Shown: piece by piece, positions 6,000 through 7,037 of the stretch
Numbering within the stretch: the first letter of the stretch is position 1
Layout of the letters: each line of letters starts with the position of its first letter
Assembly (NCBI GenBank): GCA_045635765.1
Contig: JAZTWH010000089.1
Location: forward strand, 1 to 7,037
DNA length: 7,037 bases
Reading direction: 5' to 3'
DNA from: RGIG995 sp045635765
GTDB taxonomy: Bacteria; Bacillota; Clostridia; Oscillospirales; UBA644
The notes under the pieces: generated by a model
Told to the model about the DNA's origin: nothing
Databases searched by the model: none
The model's input: only the letters and a program-made list of their open reading frames with translations
Position numbers and translations under genes: made by a program

Positions 6000-7037
6000 A
6001 TGATGAAACTTCTTGTTGTAGGAAGCGGAGGACGGGAGCACGCCATTATTAAAAAGCTCCGTGAAAACCCCGAAGTGACTGAAATTTACGCCCTGCCCGG
6101 GAACGGAGGCATTGCCGCCGACGCCACCTGCGTGAATATCGGGGCCAAAGATATTGAAGGAATCGTTGCCTTTGCTACGGCACACCAAATCGACTACGCC
6201 GTCGTCGCTCCCGACGATCCCTTGGTCCTCGGCTGCGTCGATGCCTTAAACGAAGTGGGGATCCCTTGCTTCGGCCCCAAGGCCAACGCCGCCATCATTG
6301 AGGGAAGCAAGGTCTTTTCCAAGGATCTGATGAAGAAATACGGCATCCCCACGGCGGAATACGAGGTCTTTACCGACCTGGAAAAGGCTCTTGCGTATTT
6401 GGAAACCGCCCCCATCCCTACCGTTATCAAGGCTGACGGCCTGGCCCTCGGCAAGGGCGTGGTCATTGCCATGACCCGGGAGGAAGCCAAGGACGCCGTC
6501 CGTTCCATGATGGAGGATAAGATTTTCGGCGAAAGCGGAAGCCGGGTGGTCATCGAAGAATTTTTGACCGGCCCCGAGGTTTCGGTCTTATCTTTCACCG
6601 ACGGAAAAACCGTCGTCCCCATGGTCTCTTCCATGGACCACAAGCGGGCCCTGGACAACGACGAAGGGTTGAACACCGGCGGGATGGGCACCGTTGCTCC
6701 CAACCCCTACTATACGGAAGAAATTGCCCGCATCTGCAAGGATACCATTTTCGAGCCCACCGTCCATGCCATGAACCAAGAGGGCCGTACCTTTCAGGGG
6801 TGCCTCTATTTCGGGCTTATGCTCACTCCGAACGGCCCGAAGGTTATTGAATATAACTGCCGCTTCGGTGATCCCGAGACGCAGGTTGTCCTTCCGCTTC
6901 TTGAAAGTGACCTTCTGACGGTTATGCAGGCAGTAACAAACGGAAAGCTCAAGGATATCAGCGTCAAGTTCAGCGATAAGAATGGATGCTGTGTCATTAT
7001 GGCATCCAAGGGCTATCCGCCGGATTACGAAAAGGGC
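6000..7037 (+). CDS. purD: GAR synthetase PurD (3' end missing)
   Basis: Phosphoribosylamine-glycine ligase makes GAR from phosphoribosylamine, glycine and ATP; it is an ATP-grasp enzyme. The frame stays open to the right edge (346 codons), so about 80 residues are probably missing compared with the usual 420-430. Signatures: VVGSGGREHAI (6-16), PGNGGIA (33-39), APDDPLV (70-76), EGSKVFSKDLMKKYGIPTA (101-119), the ATP-grasp KADGLALGKGVV (144-155), VVIEEFLTGPEVSVL (183-197), MDHKRALDNDEGLNTGGMG (212-230) and EYNCRFGDPETQ (284-295), which carries the Mg-binding Glu and Asn. Two adjacent ATGs (6000 and 6003) are possible starts; GGAG at 5990-5993 lies 6 or 9 bases away, and I chose the first. After about codon 270 the codon preference changes (see findings), although the protein stays a normal PurD. 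It would consume the product of the purF-like enzyme. Confidence 0.96.
   Translation, partial: MMKLLVVGSGGREHAIIKKLRENPEVTEIYALPGNGGIAADATCVNIGAKDIEGIVAFATAHQIDYAVVAPDDPLVLGCVDALNEVGIPCFGPKANAAIIEGSKVFSKDLMKKYGIPTAEYEVFTDLEKALAYLETAPIPTVIKADGLALGKGVVIAMTREEAKDAVRSMMEDKIFGESGSRVVIEEFLTGPEVSVLSFTDGKTVVPMVSSMDHKRALDNDEGLNTGGMGTVAPNPYYTEEIARICKDTIFEPTVHAMNQEGRTFQGCLYFGLMLTPNGPKVIEYNCRFGDPETQVVLPLLESDLLTVMQAVTNGKLKDISVKFSDKNGCCVIMASKGYPPDYEKG

Overview
The window is one stretch of a de novo purine (IMP) biosynthesis operon, with every gene on the + strand. The order is [tail of a gene, probably purE] - purC - purF-like - purM - purN - IMP cyclohydrolase (PurO family) - AICAR formyltransferase - purD (cut by the right edge). 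This is close to the purECFMNHD order of Clostridia and other Firmicutes. That order, the strong AGGAGG-type ribosome binding sites, the tight gene packing and the protein variants present all suggest a member of Clostridia, possibly a gut lineage. The genus cannot be named from the sequence. Base composition is about half G+C, with a strong preference for CCC (Pro), ACC (Thr) and CGG (Arg) codons.

Layout: 1-57 is the last 18 codons of an upstream gene. purC follows at 106-795. A 122-base gap (796-917) is the only long non-coding stretch; it holds a perfect 10-bp hairpin and a displaced T-tract. The purF-like gene (918-2342) is followed after 33 bases by purM (2376-3425), which overlaps purN (3419-4051) by 7 bases. 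The IMP cyclohydrolase (4072-4788), AICAR formyltransferase (4803-5987) and purD (6000 to the right edge) follow with gaps of 20, 14 and 12 bases. No tRNA, rRNA, mobile element, CRISPR array or long repeat was seen.

The genes cover most of the path from PRPP to IMP: PRPP to phosphoribosylamine (PurF-like), to GAR (PurD), to formyl-GAR (PurN), AIR formation (PurM), SAICAR formation (PurC), AICAR to FAICAR (AICAR formyltransferase) and FAICAR to IMP (PurO-type cyclohydrolase). FGAM synthase (purL or purSQL) and adenylosuccinate lyase (purB) are not in the window and must be elsewhere.

The genes themselves are ordinary, but several are unusual versions. The PurF-like protein keeps its PRPP-binding loop and four probable Fe-S cysteines, yet has lost the N-terminal catalytic cysteine and the other glutaminase residues. 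The bifunctional PurH is replaced by two genes: a cyclohydrolase of the family first known from archaea, and a free-standing formyltransferase that reads like the C-terminal half of animal ATIC. PurC is a short, divergent version. Near the right edge the codon preference within purD changes abruptly, which hints at recombination or a chimeric assembly.
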